Positions 25,274 to 33,990 are shown, numbered from the stretch's first letter. The stretch: 41,353 bases of DNA from Amycolatopsis nivea (GCF_004522235.1 NZ_SDLT01000054.1:1-41353); one strand, 5' to 3'. The notes: generated by a model from the sequence alone, not told the origin. Translations and numbers: made by a program.

Positions 25274-25744
25274 GTGCAGGTTTCCGACCCCCCGCATAAG
25301 AGCGCGGTCAAGCGGTGGCTTCAGGTGGGCATCCCGGTCGCGGTCGGGGTGCTCGTCGTGGTCCTGGTGTGGCTCGCCGGTCCGGGGATGCTCGGCATCC
25401 GCGCGAAGTCTCCCGGTGCGCCGGTGGACGCCCAGGTCACCAAGGCCGTCGACTGTTCCGTTCCCGGGGCGGCCGAATCGGTCTCGTTCCAGCTCGGCGG
25501 CAAACCGCGGCAGGGCACCCTCGACAGTTGCGGGCACGGGAAGGACGAGCATCTCCAGGTGCTGGTCCCGGACGACGCCCCGGCGGACGGGATCGTCTCC
25601 GTCACCATGCCGGACACCTCGGCGGGCGCGCGGGACCTCCGCGCGCCGATCGCGCTGGCGCTGCTGGTGTTCGCCTGTTTCTGCGGCGGGATGTACGCGT
25701 ACCTGGTGATCCGCGGTCCGGGCAAGCTCGCGCTGCTCAGCTGA
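25274..25744 (+). CDS. Small actinobacterial membrane protein, function unknown
   Basis: A 156-residue protein: a short polar N-terminus (QVSDPPHKSAVKRW), a hydrophobic helix at about 15-37, an extracytoplasmic-looking domain of about 90 residues with two cysteines (VDCSVPG and DSCGHGKDEH) that could form a disulfide, and a second helix near 127-148 followed by a short tail. The order suggests both ends inside. The GTG at 25274 is chosen because upstream residues in the frame run into repeat-rich DNA. Convergent with the metallopeptidase gene. I do not recognise a named family. Confidence 0.75.
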   Translation: MQVSDPPHKSAVKRWLQVGIPVAVGVLVVVLVWLAGPGMLGIRAKSPGAPVDAQVTKAVDCSVPGAAESVSFQLGGKPRQGTLDSCGHGKDEHLQVLVPDDAPADGIVSVTMPDTSAGARDLRAPIALALLVFACFCGGMYAYLVIRGPGKLALLS

Positions 25745-25775
25745 CGCGGCCCGGAGCACGGTCGTTGCGGCAAAC

Positions 25776-25821
25776 CACTACATCCGTAGTGACTGGACGC
25801 GAACCACTACGGGCGCAGTGG
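25776..25821. terminator. Pair of small inverted repeats between convergent genes
   Basis: CACTAC-ATCC-GTAGTG (25776-25791) is a perfect 6-bp hairpin. A related CCACT...AGTGG element lies at 25804-25821, and AACCACTAC is repeated in both. They occupy the gap between two convergent stop codons, so a terminator is plausible. The first also resembles BlaI/MecI-type operators (TACN...GTA), but no promoter is expected here. Confidence 0.35.
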
Positions 25822-25829
25822 CTGCCAGG

Positions 25830-27017
25830 TTAGCTGACGTCCGACGAGGAAGCGGCGAAGGTGTTGCAGTCCGCGATCCGGTTGTCCTTCGCCCCGGCGC
25901 GCCACCACTGCGCGTAGTGCGCGTTGGTGCCGTGGTCGTGGCTGCGGGAAGTGTTGTCCCCGCGGGTTTCCTGGTCGTTCCAAGCCTTGTTGTACATGTC
26001 GCGGGTGATCGTGCCGCCGCGGTCGACGTGCGCGCCCAGGAACATTCCCGAGAAGCACTGCGCTTGGAGTTCTTTGCGGCGCGACATCTCGAGGCCCTCG
26101 GGGCTGTTCTGCCCGGCCGCGTAGATCTTCTGCCACGCGGCGTCCATGATGCCCGCGACTTCCTGCACGTGGTGGCCGTACTCGTGCGCGAACAGCGCCA
26201 GGTAGACGCCGGGATTGTTGCCGTACTGGTCGGTCTGCAGGCCCTTGAACGGAACGTACAGATTGTTCTCGCAGTAGTACGCCGCGGTGGCGATGCCGAC
26301 CTGGATGGTGCCGCATTCGGTGTCGAAGCTCGGGCCGGTCGGGAAGTGCAGCGCGGGCGGCGTGAACGGGAGGTTGTAGGACTCGAGGAACGGGCCCCAC
26401 GCCGCGTCGAGGCATTTGCTCGCGGCGGTGAAGAAGGCTTCGGCGCCGTCCTGCGTGCTCGTCCACGGCGGGAGGTTGCAGACGCGGTTCTGCAGGCCGG
26501 CGTTGGGATCCTGCAGGATCGGGTGGTCGGCCAGCTTGAGGATCTTGTGCGGGCCGGCGCTGGTCGAGGTGCTCGGGCTTTCCGATGGACTGCTCGGCGA
26601 GCTCGAAGGGGCGGACGAGCCGCTGGTCGGCGGCAGTTCGTAGGCGGACGACGGCGACGGCGGCGCGGCCTGGTAGCCGGCGTTGCTCGGCCCCGACCCG
26701 CGGTTCAGCGAAACGATCGCCACGACGCCCAGCGCCAGCACCGCGACCGCGCCGAGGCACAGCCCGACGATCAGCCCGGTCGGCTTGCGCGGCGGCACCG
26801 GATAGGACGGCGGCGGCTGCTGCCACGGCGGCCCCTGCGGCGGCGGGCCCTGAAACGGCGGTTGCTGCCCCTGGTACGGACCCTGTCCAGGCTGGGCCTG
26901 GTAGCCGCCTTGCGCCTGGCCCGGGTACTGGCCCGGCGGCACCGGTCCTTGACCCGGCACCGGCGGGGGTTGAACGGTCCCGCGTGGCGGCACCTGGCCG
27001 TAGGGCGGTTGCGTCAT
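25830..27017 (-). CDS. Neutral zinc metallopeptidase (YpfJ family), membrane anchored
   Basis: A 395-residue protein. Residues 1-77 are Pro/Gln/Gly-rich (PPPVPGQG, QGPYQGQQ). A single transmembrane helix at 81-103 (GLIVGLCLGAVAVLALG) puts a Ser-rich linker (about 110-155) and the peptidase domain outside. HEYGHH (278-283) is the HExxH zinc site, preceded by VYLALFAHE. Several cysteines (C180, C202, C235, C249 and two later) fit extracytoplasmic disulfides. This architecture is known for COG2321 proteins in actinobacteria; the substrate is unknown. ATG 27017; an upstream antisense extension is rejected. A long inverted repeat lies 26-81 bases upstream. Confidence 0.88.
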   Translation of the reverse strand: MTQPPYGQVPPRGTVQPPPVPGQGPVPPGQYPGQAQGGYQAQPGQGPYQGQQPPFQGPPPQGPPWQQPPPSYPVPPRKPTGLIVGLCLGAVAVLALGVVAIVSLNRGSGPSNAGYQAAPPSPSSAYELPPTSGSSAPSSSPSSPSESPSTSTSAGPHKILKLADHPILQDPNAGLQNRVCNLPPWTSTQDGAEAFFTAASKCLDAAWGPFLESYNLPFTPPALHFPTGPSFDTECGTIQVGIATAAYYCENNLYVPFKGLQTDQYGNNPGVYLALFAHEYGHHVQEVAGIMDAAWQKIYAAGQNSPEGLEMSRRKELQAQCFSGMFLGAHVDRGGTITRDMYNKAWNDQETRGDNTSRSHDHGTNAHYAQWWRAGAKDNRIADCNTFAASSSDVS

Positions 27018-27042
27018 CAGGGCAGTCCCGGTGGGTCTCGGC

Positions 27043-27098
27043 GCGGGCCGGGCGTCCCCCGGCTTGCCGTTCAGCATATCGGGGGACGCCCGGCCCGC
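27043..27098. promoter_or_regulatory. 19-bp perfect inverted repeat between divergent genes
   Basis: Arms 27043-27061 and 27080-27098 are exactly complementary, separated by 18 bases (27062-27079) that contain CATAT. It lies in the 199-bp gap between the metallopeptidase start (27017) and the next operon (27217). It could be a 5'-UTR hairpin of the metallopeptidase mRNA, a terminator, or a protein site. A partial echo (GGACGTCCCCCC) occurs near 27131-27142. Confidence 0.6.
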
Positions 27099-27216
27099 CG
27101 CAGCACTTCGCCGGACTGGCTTCCCGTCCGGACGTCCCCCCAGGTCTGGCCGGGTGCGGACGGCTCTGGAAGAGTGACGGCAGCAACCGCAAGGGCCGTG
27201 CAGACGAGGGGCTCCG

Positions 27217-28881
27217 ATGACAAATTCACCCGGTTCGCCCGGGCCGGGGGACGACACGCCTACGCCGAGCCGGGGCTTCGCCGCTCCCGATCCGGACGCG
27301 TCCGCCGCCACCCCGCCGGAGACCGGCGAAACGGACACCTCGTCCGCGCCGTCCGGCACGAGCGCCGGAATTTCGTCGTCCGCCAGCCAAAACGCCGCTT
27401 CGACCGGGACGAATCCGGCTGCCGGGACGAACCAGACCGGCGCGGATTCTTCGGCTGGCAGCGAAAATCCCGCTGGTGCGACGCCACCGTCGAGCGGCTC
27501 GAGCGGCGGGGCTTCGCCTTCGGCCGGTGAGAATCCGGCGTCGTCGCAGCCGGGCTGGGTGAGCCCGGGTGGTGCGACGCCGCAGTCGAGCGGCTCGAGC
27601 GGTTCGGTCGGTGGGAGTTCGCCTTCAGCCGGTGAGAATCCGGCACCGTCGCAGCCGGGCTGGGTGAGCCCGGGCGGCGCGACATCTCAGCCGAGCGGCG
27701 AAAGCGTGACTTCGCAGCCGGGCAGCGAAAGCCCCGCTGGCACGACGTCGCAGTCGAGCAGCGAAAGCTCCGGCGCGACCCCGGAGCCGGGCAGCGAGAC
27801 CTCGGCCGGATCGGCTTCGTCCCCCGGCGCGACCCCGTCGCAGCCCGGTGCGTTCCCGCCGCCCGGCGGGACTCCGCCTCCGGCAGGCGGCGGGCAGTGG
27901 CAATCCCCGGGCCAGCAACCGCTTCCGCAGTACCCGGGCGGCGGCTACGGCCGTCCCGGCGCGGGCTGGGGCCCGAACGGGCTGGGCAAACCGGGCGTGA
28001 TCGCGTTGCGTCCGTTGAACGTCGGCGACATCCTCGACGGCGCGATCACCGCGATCCGCCGGTATCCGCTGCTGATCCTCGGGGTGTCCGCGGTCGTCGC
28101 GGTGATCTCGGCGGGGCTGAACCTCGTCGCGTCGCTGTGGCTGGTTCCCGATTTCAACCGGGTCGCCCAGCTCGGCCCGGCCGCGACTCAGCAACAGCAG
28201 CTCGACGCGGCCTACAGCCTGCTCGGCTCGGCGCTCACCTCGCTGCTGCCCGTCCTCGTGATCTCCATGCTGACGCAGACTTTCCTCACCGGCTTCCTCA
28301 CCGTGGTGATGGGCAAGGCGGTGCTCGGCCGTCCGGTCGACTTCGGCTCGGCGATGCGCGAAGCCGCGCCGCGTCTGCTGCCGCTGCTGGCGGTCACCGT
28401 CCTGTACACGTTGGCCACGATGGTCGCGGCGGTGTTCTGCCTGATCCCGGCCGTGCTGCCGTACGTGTTCTGGTCGCTCGCCGGTCCGGCGCTGGTGCTG
28501 GAACGCGGCACCATCGGGCAGGCGTTCACGCGGTCGCGGCAGCTCGTGGCCGGGATGTTCTGGCGGGTGTTCGGGGTGCTGCTGCTGGCGGCCGTGATCA
28601 GCTGGCTGATCTCGGCGATCATCGGCATTCCGTTCAGCCTCGGCTCGGGCGCGTTCAGCGGCATCTTCGACCCGCAGGCGACCCTGCCGACGGTGACGAC
28701 CGGCGGCCTGGTGCTGCAGTCGGTGGGCAAGGTGATCGCGGAGACGATCGTCATGCCGTTCACCGCGCTGGTCACCGTGGTGCTCTACATCGACCAGCGG
28801 ATGCGCCGCGAGGGCATGGACATCGAACTGGCCAGGGCAGCGGGCATCCAGCCGCCGCAACCGCCGCGGCAGGCGTGGTGA
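27217..28881 (+). CDS. Multi-pass membrane protein with a long Ser/Gly/Pro-rich N-terminus
   Basis: 554 residues. Residues 1 to about 260 are low complexity, dominated by Ser, Gly, Ala, Pro and Gln, with two 35-residue repeats (SAGENPA-SQPGWVSPGGAT) encoded at 27513-27617 and 27618-27705. From about 262 (VIALRPLNVGDILDGAITAIRRYP) a conserved membrane domain begins with about six hydrophobic segments. This is the DUF7847/glycerophosphodiester-phosphodiesterase-membrane-like domain common in actinobacteria. GAGGGG precedes ATG 27217. The stop overlaps the DUF4129 start. It heads the MoxR/DUF58 operon (compare Rv3689, from memory). A cytoplasmic N-terminal tail is inferred because no signal peptide is present. 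Confidence 0.85.
   Translation: MTNSPGSPGPGDDTPTPSRGFAAPDPDASAATPPETGETDTSSAPSGTSAGISSSASQNAASTGTNPAAGTNQTGADSSAGSENPAGATPPSSGSSGGASPSAGENPASSQPGWVSPGGATPQSSGSSGSVGGSSPSAGENPAPSQPGWVSPGGATSQPSGESVTSQPGSESPAGTTSQSSSESSGATPEPGSETSAGSASSPGATPSQPGAFPPPGGTPPPAGGGQWQSPGQQPLPQYPGGGYGRPGAGWGPNGLGKPGVIALRPLNVGDILDGAITAIRRYPLLILGVSAVVAVISAGLNLVASLWLVPDFNRVAQLGPAATQQQQLDAAYSLLGSALTSLLPVLVISMLTQTFLTGFLTVVMGKAVLGRPVDFGSAMREAAPRLLPLLAVTVLYTLATMVAAVFCLIPAVLPYVFWSLAGPALVLERGTIGQAFTRSRQLVAGMFWRVFGVLLLAAVISWLISAIIGIPFSLGSGAFSGIFDPQATLPTVTTGGLVLQSVGKVIAETIVMPFTALVTVVLYIDQRMRREGMDIELARAAGIQPPQPPRQAW
27513..27705 (+). repeat. 105-bp imperfect direct repeat inside the membrane protein gene
   Basis: Units begin at 27513 and 27618, 105 bases (35 codons) apart, and remain nearly identical for about 65 bases before diverging. 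The in-frame spacing preserves the reading frame, so copy number could change without breaking the gene. Confidence 0.7.
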
Positions 28882-29510
28882 TCGGCTTCCTCGCCGACGT
28901 CCCGGTCGACATCGACCGGGACCCCGCCCGGCTGCGGGCGATCCAGGAACTCACCGATCCCGGTTACGCGGCCGCGCGGCCGGGGGTGCTCGAACGGTTC
29001 TGGCAATGGCTCGGACAGCGGATTTCCGAGCTGTTCGACGCGTTGTCCGGAGTGCCCGGCGGCCCGCTCGGCCTGCTGCTGGTGGTGGCGCTGCTGATCG
29101 TGCTGATCGTGGTCGTGCGGCTGCGGGTCGGCAAGGTCGGCCGGGCGGCGAAAACGTCCGGCGAGGTGTTCAGCGGACGGCGGCGAACGGCGGACGAGTA
29201 CCGGAAAGCCGCCGAGGAAGCCGCCGCTCGCGGCGATTTCGCCGACGCGGTGCGGGATCGGTTCCGCGCGCTGGTGCGGGGAATGGAAGAACGCGCGCTG
29301 CTGGACGTCCGCTCCGGCCGGACCGCCGACGAGGCCGTCGCCGAAGCCGGGAGGTTCCTGCCGGACCTGGCTGTTGACCTCATCGCCGCCGCGCGGCAGT
29401 TCGACGACGTGCACTACGGCGGACGGCCGGGCACCGAATCCGGCTACCGCACATTGTCCGAATTGGACGATCGCGTCCGGCGTGCCCGACCGGTACTGGC
29501 GGACGCATGA
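28878..29510 (+). CDS. DUF4129 membrane protein
   Basis: A 210-residue protein with one strong transmembrane helix (about 62-82: GPLGLLLVVALLIVLIVVV) and a C-terminal cytoplasmic domain of about 110 residues. That domain has EYRKAAEEAAARGDFADAVRDRFRALVRGMEERALLD and GRTADEAVAEAG, the typical DUF4129 pattern. The family accompanies MoxR/DUF58 clusters and some transglutaminase-like proteins. GTG 28878 overlaps the previous stop (GTGA); GTG 28875 is also in frame. Biochemical role unknown. Confidence 0.87.
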   Translation: MIGFLADVPVDIDRDPARLRAIQELTDPGYAAARPGVLERFWQWLGQRISELFDALSGVPGGPLGLLLVVALLIVLIVVVRLRVGKVGRAAKTSGEVFSGRRRTADEYRKAAEEAAARGDFADAVRDRFRALVRGMEERALLDVRSGRTADEAVAEAGRFLPDLAVDLIAAARQFDDVHYGGRPGTESGYRTLSELDDRVRRARPVLADA

Positions 29511-30646
29511 GCACGGCCGTTTCGCCGGATCTGCGCCGAATTTGGCGCGGTGCCCGGGTTCCGCTCGCGCTGCTCCTGCTGATCGTGATCATCGCACTGG
29601 CCATTGTGCTCAGTCGTGGCAAACAGACCAGCGGCGAGTTCGACCCCGGTTCCTACGAACCGCGCGGAAGTCACGCGCTCGCGCATTTGCTGGAGCAGCA
29701 AGGCGTTCAGATCCGCGCCGCGCATTCGCTTGCCGAAGCGCGCGAGGCCGCCGACGGCGGAACACTGCTGATCACCAACCCGCAGTTGGTGCCCGCGAAC
29801 GGGTTGGCCGATCTGCGCCGCCGGGTCGCGCACCTCGTGCTCGTCGCGCCCGGCTCGACCGCGCTGGACATGGCTGCGCCGACTGTTTCCTCGGCGGGGG
29901 CGGGAGACATCCGTACGCTGCAACCGGATTGCACGGTCGGCGCGGCGGTGAGCGCGGGTTCGGTCACGCTCGGCGGACGCCATTACCGCACGGACGACAA
30001 GACTGCGCGCGCCTGCTATCGCGACGGCGGTGAACCGACTTTCGTGCAACTGGCCGACCGGACTGGCACCGTGACCGTGCTCGGCTCGGCGGAAGCGTTC
30101 ACCAACGACCAGATCGCCAAGGAAGGCAACGCGGCGTTCGGCATGCGGCTGCTGGGCGATCACCGGCAGCTGATCTGGTACGTCCCGTCCACAGAGGACC
30201 CCGCACTGGACAGCGAGAAGAAGCCCTTCGTCGACCTGATCCCGCCGGGCTGGCGATACGGCGCGCTGACCGTAGGGATCGCGATCGTCCTGTTCGCACT
30301 GTGGCGCGCGCGACGGCTCGGGCCGGTGGTGCGGGAACCGCTGCCGGTGGTCGTGCGGTCGGCGGAAACGGCGGAGGGCCGGGCCCGGCTGTACCGGCGG
30401 GGCGGCGCGACCGGGCACGCGGCGGAAACCTTGCGCGAGGCGGCCCGGACGCGGCTGCGAAAGAGACTGGGATTACCGCGTGACGCCGGTCCGCCCGCGG
30501 TGGTGGAGACGGTGAGCGCGCGGACCGGCCGGGCGCCGAACGAGGTCGGGGCGGTGCTGTACGGCCCGTCGCCGTCCGACGAGGCGGCGCTGGTGCGGCT
30601 GGCGGACGAATTGGACGCGGTGGAACGAGAGGTGGAGCGTTCTTGA
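29507..30646 (+). CDS. DUF4350 membrane protein
   Basis: 379 residues: an N-terminal helix (about 19-36, VPLALLLLIVIIALAIVL), an extracytoplasmic domain carrying the DUF4350 pattern (GSYEPRGSHALAHLLEQQGVQI, GTLLITNP, HLVLVAPG), a second helix near 250-268 (YGALTVGIAIVLFALW), and a basic cytoplasmic tail (ARRLGPVVREPLP, then helical). A Cys pair (LQPDCTVG, ARACYRDG) may form a disulfide outside. DUF4350 is often related to glutamine-amidotransferase-like folds; no catalytic triad is claimed. ATGA overlap with DUF4129 and TTGA overlap with moxR. Confidence 0.87.
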   Translation: MSTAVSPDLRRIWRGARVPLALLLLIVIIALAIVLSRGKQTSGEFDPGSYEPRGSHALAHLLEQQGVQIRAAHSLAEAREAADGGTLLITNPQLVPANGLADLRRRVAHLVLVAPGSTALDMAAPTVSSAGAGDIRTLQPDCTVGAAVSAGSVTLGGRHYRTDDKTARACYRDGGEPTFVQLADRTGTVTVLGSAEAFTNDQIAKEGNAAFGMRLLGDHRQLIWYVPSTEDPALDSEKKPFVDLIPPGWRYGALTVGIAIVLFALWRARRLGPVVREPLPVVVRSAETAEGRARLYRRGGATGHAAETLREAARTRLRKRLGLPRDAGPPAVVETVSARTGRAPNEVGAVLYGPSPSDEAALVRLADELDAVEREVERS

Positions 30647-31608
30647 GTACCGAACAGATGCAGGACGCGCGGGCGGCCCTGATCGCGTTGCGCACCGAGG
30701 TCGGGAAGGCCGTGGTCGGCAACGACGCGGCCGTCACCGGGCTCATCCTCGCGTTGCTCTGCCGGGGGCATGTGCTGCTGGAAGGCGTTCCCGGCGTCGC
30801 GAAAACGTTGCTGGTGCGGGCGTTGGCGGCGTCGCTGGACCTGAAGACGACACGCGTGCAGTTCACGCCGGACCTGATGCCGGGCGACGTCACCGGGTCC
30901 ATTGTGTACGACGCGCACAGCGGCGAGTTCTCGTTCCGTGAGGGCCCGGTCTTCACGAATCTGCTGCTGGCCGACGAAATCAACCGGACGCCGCCGAAGA
31001 CGCAGTCGTCGCTGCTGGAGGCGATGGAGGAGCGGCAGGTGTCGATCGACGGCACCTCGCGTCCGCTGCCGGATCCGTTCGTCGTGGTCGCGACGCAGAA
31101 CCCGGTGGAGTACGAGGGCACCTACCCGTTGCCCGAGGCACAGCTGGACCGGTTCCTGCTGAAGCTGACCATGCCGGCTCCGTCGCGCGAGGACGAGATC
31201 GGCATTCTTTGGCGGCACGCACAGGGTTTCGACCCGCGCGACCTCGCCGCCGCGGGCGTCCGTCCGGTCGCCGGCGCGGCGGATCTCGCTGCCGCGCGGG
31301 AAGCGGTCGCGAAGGTGACCGTCGGCCCGGAAGTGATCGGCTACGTCGTCGACCTCTGCCGTGCGACGCGGGAACTTCCGGCCGTGCGCATCGGCGTTTC
31401 TCCGCGTGGCGCAACGGCTTTGCTCGCCGTGACGCGTGCGTGGGCGTGGCTGTCCGGTCGGGATTACGCGACGCCGGACGACGTCAAGGCACTCGCCCGT
31501 CCCGCGCTCCGGCACCGGCTCGACGTGCGGCCCGAAGCCGAACTCGAAGGCGTGACCGCGGACGGCGTCCTCGACCGGGTGCTGGCGTCCGTGCCGGTGC
31601 CGCGCTAA
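30643..31608 (+). CDS. MoxR-family AAA+ ATPase
   Basis: A 321-residue cytoplasmic ATPase that acts as a chaperone-like remodelling enzyme in partnership with DUF58/VWA proteins. Walker A is GVPGVAKT (48-55), Walker B is LLLADEIN (about 107-114) and sensor 1 is VATQNP. QSSLLEAMEERQVSIDG is characteristic of MoxR. The C-terminal lid has SPRGATALLAVTRAWAWLSGRDYATPDDV. The start is TTG 30643 in a TTGA overlap, with GGTGGAG eight bases upstream; ATG 30658 is the alternative. It corresponds to mycobacterial moxR2 by neighbourhood. Confidence 0.93.
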   Translation: MSTEQMQDARAALIALRTEVGKAVVGNDAAVTGLILALLCRGHVLLEGVPGVAKTLLVRALAASLDLKTTRVQFTPDLMPGDVTGSIVYDAHSGEFSFREGPVFTNLLLADEINRTPPKTQSSLLEAMEERQVSIDGTSRPLPDPFVVVATQNPVEYEGTYPLPEAQLDRFLLKLTMPAPSREDEIGILWRHAQGFDPRDLAAAGVRPVAGAADLAAAREAVAKVTVGPEVIGYVVDLCRATRELPAVRIGVSPRGATALLAVTRAWAWLSGRDYATPDDVKALARPALRHRLDVRPEAELEGVTADGVLDRVLASVPVPR

Positions 31609-32889
31609 ATGGCCGTCACCGGGCGGCTCGGGCTGCTGGCGCTCCTGGGAGCGCTGGTGGTCGGGCTGCTGTTCCCGTCCGGCACCGGCGTCGCGGTCGT
31701 GGTCGCGGTGCTGCTGGTGCTGGTCGTCGTGGACCTCGTCCTGGCCGGGAATGTGCGAGCGCTGCGGTTTTCGCGCAGCGGCACCACTTCCGTCCGGCTG
31801 GGGGAGCCCGCCGAGGTCACGCTGACCGTCACGAATCCCGGCGGACGCACCGTTCGCGGTTCGCTGCGTGATGCCTGGCCGCCGAGCGCCGGTGCCGACG
31901 ATCGGCACGCGCTCGCGGTTCCTTCCGGTGAACGGCGTGCTCTCGTCACCCGGCTGCTGCCGACTCGCCGCGGCGACCGTATTGCGGCCCGGGTGACCGT
32001 ACGCGCGGTGGGCCCGCTGGGGCTGGCCGCGCGGCAGGGTTCGCACGAGGTGCCGTGGACGGTTCGCGTTCTGCCGCCGTTCCACAGCCGTAAGCATCTG
32101 CCTTCGCGGCTGGCTCGGCTGCAGCAGCTGGACGGCCGCAACGCGGTGCTGATTCGGGGCCAGGGAACGGAATTCGATTCCTTGCGCGAGTACGTCATCG
32201 GCGATGATGTCCGGTCGATCGACTGGCGCGCCACGGCCCGCGCGTCGGACGTGATGGTGCGGACGTGGCGTCCGGAACGCGACCGGCAGGTCGTTTTGGT
32301 GCTGGACACCGGCCGCGTTTCGGCGGGCCGGGTCGGCGACGCGCCCCGCTTGGACGCGGCGATGGACGCGGCGCTTTTGCTGGCCGCGCTGGCTTCCCGC
32401 GCGGGGGACCGGGTCGATCTGGTGGCTTACGACCGGCGGGTGCAGGCTTCGGTGCCGAACGCTTCGACGCCGTCTTTGGTGAACGCGTTGGCGACGATCG
32501 AACCGTCACTGGTGGAGACGGACGCACGGGGCATGGTGGCGGAAGTGCTGCGCCGGACCCGTCGGCGGGCTTTGGTGGTGCTGCTGACCGGGTTGGAACC
32601 GGCACCGTTGCAGGAGGGGCTGTTCCCGGTACTGGGGTCGTTGACCGCACGGCACGAGGTGCTGGTGGCTTCGGTGGCGGACCCGCGGGTGGCGGAGATG
32701 GCGGCTTCGCGGGGTTCTGCGGAGGCGGTTTACGACGCGGCCGCGGCTGAGCGGGCGTTGGCGGACCGGGAGTCCTCGGTGGCGTGGCTGACCCGGCACG
32801 GGGTTGGGGTGGTGGACGCGGTGCCGGAGGAGTTGCCGCCCGCTCTTGCCGACCGCTACCTGGCCCTGAAAGCCGCAGGCCGGTTGTAG
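31609..32889 (+). CDS. DUF58 protein (VWA-like), MoxR partner
   Basis: 426 residues. Two hydrophobic segments at the N-terminus (LGLLALLGALVVGLLF and VAVVVAVLLVLVVVDLVL) anchor it. A beta-rich part follows, then the signature FDSLREYVIGDDVRSIDW (about 185-202) and a VWA-like fold starting VVLVLDTG. The MIDAS DxSxS is not exact (DTGRVS), so metal binding is uncertain. The ATG follows the moxR stop with no gap. The stop lies directly before palindromic repeat copy 2. It corresponds to Rv3693 by neighbourhood, from memory. Confidence 0.92.
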   Translation: MAVTGRLGLLALLGALVVGLLFPSGTGVAVVVAVLLVLVVVDLVLAGNVRALRFSRSGTTSVRLGEPAEVTLTVTNPGGRTVRGSLRDAWPPSAGADDRHALAVPSGERRALVTRLLPTRRGDRIAARVTVRAVGPLGLAARQGSHEVPWTVRVLPPFHSRKHLPSRLARLQQLDGRNAVLIRGQGTEFDSLREYVIGDDVRSIDWRATARASDVMVRTWRPERDRQVVLVLDTGRVSAGRVGDAPRLDAAMDAALLLAALASRAGDRVDLVAYDRRVQASVPNASTPSLVNALATIEPSLVETDARGMVAEVLRRTRRRALVVLLTGLEPAPLQEGLFPVLGSLTARHEVLVASVADPRVAEMAASRGSAEAVYDAAAAERALADRESSVAWLTRHGVGVVDAVPEELPPALADRYLALKAAGRL

Positions 32890-32944
32890 GTCCGTGAAGG
32901 GCTCCTCGAGGGAATCTAGGTCCCTCAAGGAGTCCTTCACGGAC
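32890..32944. repeat. Dispersed palindromic repeat, copy 2
   Basis: Arms 32890-32913 and 32921-32944 pair over 24 positions with few mismatches around the loop ATCTAGG. It fills the gap between the DUF58 stop (32887-32889) and the convergent SpoIIM stop (32947-32949), the best evidence here that the repeat acts as a bidirectional terminator. Confidence 0.9.
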
Positions 32945-32946
32945 TT

Positions 32947-33951
32947 CTACCCAGCTTCGGGAAGCGCGTCTCCGGCAGCCCTCCGGTCCACGTCCCCGGT
33001 TTCGCCGCCCAGCGCGGCTCGACGTCCCAGCGTGAACACGTACGTCAAGAACAGCAGCTCCACCACCGCCCCGATGCCGATGCGCAGCCACGTCGGCCAC
33101 CCCGACGGCGTCACGAACGCCTCGATCACCCCCGACACCAGCAGCACGCACGCCAGTCCCAGCGCCATCACCACCACCGAACGGCCCTGTTCGGCCAGCG
33201 CCGCGCTGCGCGACCGGCGGCCCGGATCCACCACCGTCCAGCCGAGTTTCAGTCCGGTCCCGGCCGCGATGAACACCGCCGTCAGTTCCAGCAGGCCGTG
33301 CGGCAGGAGCAGGCCCAGCAGGACATCGCCGCGGCCCGCTGAGGACATCAGGCCGATCGCGACCCCGGCGTTGAGCGAGTTCATCCACAGCGCGGCGATC
33401 ACCGGCAGGCCGAGCGCGACGCCCAGGAACAGGCACGTCGCCGCCACCCACGCGTTGTTCGTCCACACTTTCGCCGCGAACGACGCCGCTGGGCCGTTCG
33501 AGTAGTACGTCTCGTATTGGCCGCCGGGCGCGGTCATCGCCTTCACCTCGTCCGGCGAGACCAGCGACGCGCGCACCTGCGGGTCGCCCGCGATCCACAC
33601 GCCCAGCACCGCCATCACCGCGACCGACAGCAGCGCCGCCGGGATCCACCAGCGGCGGCTCAGGTACACCGCGGCCGGGAAGCGGTGGGTGAAGAAGAGC
33701 CCGACCTCGCGCCACGCCGGGCTGTGCGAACCGGCGACCGCCGAACGGCCGCGCGCGACCAGCGCCGACAGCCTCGCCAGCAGGGCCGGGTCGGGTGCGG
33801 TCGAGCGGATCATCGACAGATGCGTCGCCGCCCGCTGATAGAGCATGACCAGCTCGTCTGCCTCCTGACCAGTCAGCCTGCGCCGTCCGGCCAGTTCGCC
33901 GAGCCTGCTCCACTCCGCGCTGTGCGCCGCGACGAACACGTCGACGTCCAC
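32947..33951 (-). CDS. SpoIIM-like (DUF95) membrane protein
   Basis: A 334-residue membrane protein. A soluble N-terminal helical region (DVFVAAHSAEWSRLGELAG, ELVMLYQRAATHLSMIRS) is followed by about five hydrophobic segments from residue 110 on (WWIPAALLSVAVMAVLGVW, ATCLFLGVALGLPVI, GLLLPHGLLELTAVFIAAG). The PHGLLEL motif is the SpoIIM signature. In non-sporulating actinobacteria it accompanies MoxR/DUF58 and RDD genes (Rv3694c). AGGAGGT on the minus strand at 33957-33963 decides the GTG start at 33951. It is divergent from the RDD gene. Confidence 0.9.
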   Translation of the reverse strand: MDVDVFVAAHSAEWSRLGELAGRRRLTGQEADELVMLYQRAATHLSMIRSTAPDPALLARLSALVARGRSAVAGSHSPAWREVGLFFTHRFPAAVYLSRRWWIPAALLSVAVMAVLGVWIAGDPQVRASLVSPDEVKAMTAPGGQYETYYSNGPAASFAAKVWTNNAWVAATCLFLGVALGLPVIAALWMNSLNAGVAIGLMSSAGRGDVLLGLLLPHGLLELTAVFIAAGTGLKLGWTVVDPGRRSRSAALAEQGRSVVVMALGLACVLLVSGVIEAFVTPSGWPTWLRIGIGAVVELLFLTYVFTLGRRAALGGETGDVDRRAAGDALPEAG

Positions 33952-33956
33952 CGGCC

Positions 33957-33963
33957 ACCTCCT
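33957..33963 (-). promoter_or_regulatory. Near-perfect Shine-Dalgarno for the SpoIIM-like gene
   Basis: AGGAGGT on the minus strand, five bases before GTG 33951. It fixes the start of a gene whose open frame otherwise extends much further upstream. Confidence 0.75.
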
Positions 33964-33990
33964 CTCCCGCCAGGATAGAGGCAGGCGCTC

